Below are positions 58,272-64,000 of a stretch of 64,000 nt of DNA, piece by piece. The stretch's first letter is position 1. Every line of letters starts with the position of its first letter. The DNA is taken from NCBI RefSeq assembly GCF_000708205.1, contig NW_014575551.1, positions 1 to 64,000 on the forward strand. Reading direction: 5' to 3'. Made by a program: the position numbers and the translations under genes. A model generated the notes under the pieces. It did no database searches. It was not told the origin of the DNA and was given only the letters and a program-made list of their open reading frames with translations. Source of the stretch: Mixia osmundae IAM 14324 (taxonomy: Eukaryota; Basidiomycota; Mixiomycetes; Mixiales; Mixiaceae).

Positions 58272-61200
58272 TCAAGAATGTGGCGTCTTTCTGCGGTTGA
58301 AGACATCAAAGTGCCCGCTGGGTGACCTAGTGGGCGTGTCAGGCGAGCCCAGCACTGCCGGTGACAGGGTCGTTTGCGCGTTCGGAGATGCTGAAGGCGA
58401 CGCCTCCGCACCCGCCCGCGGCGTGTTCGGCGCACTCAGACCATCCTCGCTGGTCGCCATGGATGCGCGCGTATTCGCACGCGAGCGCCAAGTGACCCTC
58501 CTCTTTGCAGAAGTGGGGTCCCGCTTCAGGGTAGGGAAACCGAGATCGATGCCGGCGAGCCTGATCGATCCTCGTCGATTTCTAGTCGTCGGCACTTGCA
58601 GATTCGATGATGTCCTCGAGGTATACGTCCGCAGAGGTCGCCCGACAGCGGCTGCGCCCGTCGAATCGTCCATGTCGAAGCCGAAGCCTCGCAAGGGCGC
58701 ATTGTGGCCTGACATGTCCGTGACCTGTCGAGTGAGCGTACCCGTCCTCGGTAGCTGAGCAGACATGCGGGGCGAGCCAGCTTCTGCTTTCTCTTTCCGC
58801 GCAGGCGTGATGGGCATTTGTGGGTCGTTCTCAAAGTCACTGTGAAGTGCCCGTTAGCACCTGTCACGGCTAGGATCTGCCTGAGACGCACTGGTTTGGA
58901 TCGTATTTCCCGACCCATTTGAGAATGTCAATATCGGTCGGTATGTACATCTCCTTATAGTACCGGACGAGTGTGCGTGGCATCAGCGCCAGAACGACGG
59001 TCAACAGTATGCTGAAGTAGAAATAAGCCGACGGCCACAGGAAAGAGTTGTTGCCGTAGACATCGGTTGATATCCAGCCTGTATCTCCGTAATTAGCCTC
59101 GAAGCATCATCATGCAGGCGTTACTGACCAGGAGAGATAGCAGAATAGACTGCTGTGAAAGCCAATACGAGCACAGGACCGACAAGAAGGGCAAAGACGA
59201 CCCAGCCAGTCCAGGCATGCGTATTGAGCCCGTTGTACATATTGAGTGCTATGACAGCCGCGATGGCGGCGGTGGTACTCCATTCGTAAAGATAAGTGCC
59301 GTAGCCGTCTTGCCTTGATGTGGTTGTGTCATAAGTATACGATACGAAGAAGTAGATGACAGCGCCTTGATAGATGCCGTCGATCATGTACCAGCAGAAG
59401 CGGGAGATGCCAAAGAAAGTGTGCTCGCGACCGTAGCGGTAAAGCTCCGGTACGGCCATGAGGACGCGATCAGATATGTTGCGATCGAAGAAGCCAATCG
59501 CAATCACCGGCAGGAGCGACCAGATGATGTTCCACAGAAGCAGATAGATGTATTCGTATACGGTTGTCGTGCTGTATGCGCAGTAGAACTGGAAGAAGAA
59601 TAGTATCGCAATGCCAATGATTTCTTTGTAGAAGAAATTGACGATCATATTGGCATTTCGCATATATGACCAATGCCCATGCACGAGCAAGAGTCGCTTG
59701 AGATATGCAAATTGACCAATTGCGTAGTCCGAGCTGTTGACGGCTTGTAAACCCTCTTCGCCCGCAACGCCGACGCCGACGTCTGCGGCTTGGATCATCG
59801 AAACGTCGTTGGCGCCGTCGCCTATTGCAAGACACATTGCGCCGAGACCTTCTCTCACCAATTTGACGATGAGCGCTTTCTGTAATGGTGAAGTTCTGCA
59901 GCAGACCACGGCTTGGCATCGCGTCGACAGCTCGAGCATTAGCTCTTTCGTGAATTCCTCTTGAAAGGCGTGAGTGAGAGACGAGCCATCAATGACGAGA
60001 CCGTAGCCGCCTGTACGCTGACCGTTGTCGTTGCCAACAATATCTGCCAGTCCGTCGTCGGCTTCGCTGGTGCGCGACATACCGCTGGCTTGCGAGAGCT
60101 GGGTCCGATGACCAGGCCGCTTCGAGCCACGACTGATCGAGCGCTCTAGACCTGGTGGTTGATGCTGCAGGTCATCTACAAGCTGACTTCCGCCGAAAAA
60201 GTCAACAAGTGCTTTGCGAAGCTGATAGTATGCTGATTTGCGCGTGCCATCGTATGCACCGCCTTTGACGATAATAAGATTCATGTCCCGCGTCAGCAAA
60301 TTGGAGCTCATGCCGATAGCGATGGCTGTCTCAAGCTTGTCGCCTGTAGCAACCCAAACCTTGATACCTGCACGCTTCAGGTCGGCAATGGCTTCAGGTA
60401 CGCCCTCTTGTAGCTTGTCTTCGATAGCTGTTGCGCCCAGTAATTGAAGATTGTTTTCGATCTTTGCTGAGACCTCCTCAATCTTGGCTTCGCGGTCATC
60501 CATCGCCACGGTCGCAGCGTGGTACTCTGAAGCCCAATCTTCGTATTCCTTGGCGTCGAGGTCTTTGTAAGCAAGAGTCAACGTGCGCAGGCCTTCGGAT
60601 GCAAAGACCTCGAGGTGCTGGTCCGTCGTCCGCTTGAGCTCTTCATTGCCGGCTGCTAGACGTTCGAAGACAACGTTGTCTGCGCCTTTGACGAGTAAGA
60701 AGAGCCTGTGGTCGCCATCTAATTTGCGAACAACGACGCTCATACGCTTGCGGGCGCTAGTGAATTCGAGCACATTGAGCAATTCGAATTCGCTGAGCTC
60801 GTGACTGCCGGGCGTTTCGATGCGCAAGATATTCTTGTCTCGTCCGCGGAAGATGAAGCCAACGTCGGCAGCTGCTTGTACGAGAGCTGCCTCGTCAGGT
60901 GATTGCGCTTTGTACTGGATAGAGCCATCTGCGTCCTCTGATGCTAGCACGGTGTGGCACAACGCCAGATTGGCGAAGAAGCCATATATCCGGCGAGCTT
61001 GCGGCGAAGCTGTGTCAGCAAGTTCTTGACCGATCTGCTTGCAGACAAAAGTCTCTTGGGCATCCGGCGAAGACGTAGTGGGCGAATGCTTGACGTCCGT
61101 GTCAGAGTCTGATCGATCTGAGCCTAGTGTGGATGCCTTGCCGCCCTTCTCATGAGATGAGCCGTCGGAAGCAGGCTGGTCGCTTCGGTATATGACGCCA

Positions 61201-63480
61201 CCGACAGAGCATTCCCTGAATTGCATTTGATTCTGTGTGTGCATGCATGTCAGCAGATGGCAATGTGACATGCTAGAAAACTTGCCTGTGTCAGTGTACC
61301 CGTCTTGTCAGAGAAAACATATTCAATTTGACCAAGATCGTCAGAAAGATTCCACGAGCGCGCAAGCGTGCGTCGCTGGGTGGGCTTATAGGTGATCTCG
61401 TCGTCGCCCCAGATAAAGAAGGCTTGCGCAGTTCTGACAACCTCGATGGAGATGTAAAGCGAGATGGGGACAATGTTCTGGAAAGTGATCATCGCGTTGG
61501 CGAACGAGACAATGCCGTTGATGCGAGGGTTGTCGTCAGAGCGATCAGCCCGATACTCCCAGTAAGCGTTTCGATCGTAATAGTATTGCTCAGAGAAGTG
61601 ATCGCCGATGGCGCACATCATGCACATGAGAGCCAGTAGGCCAAGATTGATGAAGACCATAGGATTCATGAGTCTCTCGATCTTTGATCGCTTTGAAGGT
61701 GTGCCACCAGAATTGAGAACGATCTTCGTATCCGAGCCAGTGAAGAGCACGACGCCGATGACCCAATCTGTGTTGCGAAGCACGCAGCCACGGAGCAAAG
61801 TGGTATTAAGCGTGATGGGGGCCCGAAGATTTGCGCCGTCATGAGCCTTGGGCCCGTCAAGGAGTTCGATAGCTGCGGACAATTTGAACATGTTGTTGTC
61901 GGCGACGTCTCCGTGCATAATGAAGCGAGCTCTTGCACACTCTTTGGCAGTACGAAGGTGAGATAGCTCCGGAATCGCCGATCGAGATTTGAGGTTGGTT
62001 TCGCCATCCAGATTCTTGGTCTCAACGTAGCAGACATTTTCCTCCTCGGAAGTGGCGCAGATGACAATATCGGCTGGTATGCTGTCGTCGTTCCTCAAAA
62101 GGACAAAGTCGCCTACCCGCAGGTTTTCCCAAGTCTGATTGGTCCAGCCTGTACCATCGCCGGACGAAGCTTTTGATGCCTCGTTGTCAATTTCGCCAAG
62201 TGGAGATTCTGAATAGTCTGGCTCAATCACGCCGGCCTCCTCAGCTCGCTTGCCTGTCGCAGACTGGAGGTTGCCACCGCCTGGAGCATCGATAGGCGGG
62301 GAGGCGTACTGCTTTTCTGGGTCCACCGAGGGGTCCGTCTCGTCATACGCAGGCGCGGGCATTTTACTAACTCTGCGCTTCTTCCTGCCCCAGAAGTTCC
62401 TCGTATGATCCTTGTGGTGTTTCTCGCTAATCTGCTTCAGCTCGGCCTCTTCTGCCAGGCGCTGCCGTTCACTTTCTTCTGCTGCCTTTTTGACATCGTG
62501 CTTCGTGCCGATATGGAAGCCAGAAAGGAAGGGAAAGAGCGTGACGAGCGAGACTGCCTTGCGTTTCTCCTCGGTGATGTTCACATTGTGGAAGCCAGGG
62601 CCCTTGAGGGTCTTGATGGTAAGATTGTTGATAGTGCGATCCGAGCGGTGCCTTTGGACATCCTCGTATGCGTCTTTGACAGCAGCGAGTGCCAAGACGA
62701 CGATGAGCGGCAGTGCAGCGAGGGCGGGCGAGACATTGGAGAATCTAGGGAAGAATTGCAAGATGACGAGGATCAAGAAGAAGATGTTGGCGACTCTTCT
62801 GAACTGTTCGAGCAGATTCTTGGGGATGAATGTGAGGACGTTGTATTTGCTTGTCAGAACCTACTTCGCGCGATCAGCGCACGGAATGATTGCAAGCGAC
62901 AGCAGAGCTTGCCTGGTTGCTGCTGAACTCCCACTCAGGTGCAGGGACTTTGCCTACCGCGCGATCGAGCTGATCGGACTGAGGATCCATGCCTTGCTTC
63001 TTGATCTGCTTCTGACCTGCTTTGGAGGGGGCCCATGCCTGAACCGGGAGCGGATGGCCGAAGAGGACTGTCCTCGGTCGGCCGGGCTTGCGCTTGGGCT
63101 CGAACATGGCCAGCAAGTCAAAGTCGGTCACTGCAATGCTGACGATCATCAGCTCGTTCAACGAGGGTGAAACAGGATGACTTGCTCTTGTCGAAGCGTT
63201 GTCTGATCTTGCTTTTGCTTCGACTCTCAGAGATAGGGACCATACGAGCTCCCGAGTGGGAGGCCTGCATGGTGCTGTGACGAGGCAGCTGGCCATCTTC
63301 TTCGTCTCTCGAGCGCAAGGGCGTCATGCCGGCTTGCTGAGATGAGCCGCCGAAATTGGAGGACCGTCGGGCAAGCTCGTCTCTGTGATCTGCCGAGCGG
63401 ATCTGATGAGATGCAGCAGACGGCACGAGCGAGGACCTACTGTGATGCGTTGTGTTTGTGTTGCGGTCAAAGATTCCCAT
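58272..63480 (-). CDS. P4-ATPase phospholipid flippase, DNF type, ~1648 aa
   Basis: Exons 63480-63186 (or 63174), 63130-62913, 62860-61286, 61232-59129, 59078-58892, 58839-58272. Landmarks: FIPKNLLEQFRRVANIFFL, CYVETKNLDGETNLKSRSAI (DGET of the actuator), DKTGTLTQ with the phosphorylated Asp, QYKAQSPDEAALVQAAADVG, VKGADNVVFERL, ATGDKLETAIAIGMSSNLL, GDGANDVSMIQAADVGVGVA, then the last six membrane helices and a long Ser/Arg cytosolic tail. It moves aminophospholipids from the outer to the inner leaflet. Introns 2 (62912-62861) and 3 (61285-61233) are GC-AG; intron 1 is either 43 nt with GT or 55 nt with a consensus GCAAGT donor, changing four residues. Confidence 0.93.
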
Positions 63481-64000
63481 GCCTCTTCAGCGTGAGATTG
63501 CGTGTCGCCCTCTTCAGGTTTGTGACAGTGCGCGATGGCGATGTGTAGCTGACAACGCTCCGCTGGTGTGCGTGGCAGGATGTTCTGTGCTGTGTCAGAT
63601 AGGGGTGGCCATGGACTGCGCCGAGTGATTGCTTCCGCCGCGGGAATTAGGCTGCCGCAGTGTACGAGTGTGAGCTCGATCTGACGTCGCTCGGAGTGAA
63701 GTCCGGGCCGTCGTGCGAGCTCAGAGTGGCTTGTATGTCTGTGGTGTCGGTGATAGTCTGGCTCGAGATCGAGTCCGAGCCGGCTTGGCCAAGAATGTGC
63801 AGGCAAAGCGCGCGAGGAGATAGGGCGACGGCGTGGGTGATGCCGACTGAGCTAGGCGGCCGGCGGTCACTACGCACGGACCTAGTCTTCTCTGCAAGGC
63901 AGTTCGCTCTACTCGGACTGCGGCTCTCAGGACAGACACGGGACAGCTCCGCCTCTCTGAGATCCTCCTCTCAGATCAGGCCGTGATTTGTCACGCCCAG
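63481..64000. other. Region upstream of the flippase gene
   Basis: No gene I can support. A minus-strand open frame here overlaps the flippase first exon in another frame and has no splice or family support. Presumably promoter and 5' UTR. Confidence 0.3.

Noticed and set aside
63324-63806. 160-codon minus ORF upstream of the flippase
   Set aside because: It overlaps the flippase first exon in another frame and lacks family or splice support.

Overview
The window is a gene-dense stretch of a fungal nuclear genome. Nearly every gene is cut by very short introns (mostly 45-60 nt, about 110 placed here by matching phase and family alignment). The gene set (fungal URC4, MTC1, an FPK1/nrc-2 type kinase, glyoxal oxidase, DNF-type flippase, IQGAP, Sae2/CtIP) and the many-intron structure point to a basidiomycete with a compact genome. 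A Pucciniomycotina fungus such as Mixia is my best guess, but nothing here proves the species. Runs of N between 25.4 and 27.6 kb show that this is a draft assembly.

Layout. 0-1 kb: two members of a small secreted-protein family. 1.2-9.9 kb: glycogen-binding-type CBM48 protein, Yop1/REEP-like protein, casein kinase I, SF3A2, UPF3. 10-20 kb: sucrose/H+ symporter, URC4, a tandem pair of Cys-rich secreted proteins, ARG8, CLASP/Stu1. 20-24.5 kb: SmF, NC2-beta, SF3B4, MTC1. 24.5-29.6 kb: poorly resolved, with one N-containing putative membrane gene. 29.6-34 kb: bifunctional PFK-2/FBPase-2 and a Sae2/CtIP homologue. 34-38 kb: tandem array of five small secreted proteins. 38-48 kb: RluA-type pseudouridine synthase, a two-repeat secreted protein, eRF3 (SUP35), a Ras GTPase, QPT1, a copper-radical glyoxal oxidase. 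48.5-63.5 kb: FPK1-like AGC kinase, IQGAP, OST2, a histidine phosphatase, and a P4-ATPase flippase.

Most genes lie in divergent pairs with about 80-430 bp between start codons, or convergent pairs with 30-120 bp between stops, so promoters and terminators must be shared or overlapping. Functional themes are U2 snRNP and mRNA handling (SF3A2, SF3B4, SmF, UPF3, eRF3) and polarity/lipid asymmetry (CK1, Ras, IQGAP, FPK1-like kinase, flippase). I see no transposon, virus-like element, CRISPR array, rRNA or tRNA.

The two most unusual signals are (1) at least 13 introns that need a GC-AG rather than GT-AG boundary, roughly one in eight, with an apparent concentration in the three spliceosome genes, and (2) a seven-copy family of small secreted proteins, five of which carry a Kex2-like dibasic or basic site directly before the first conserved cysteine.
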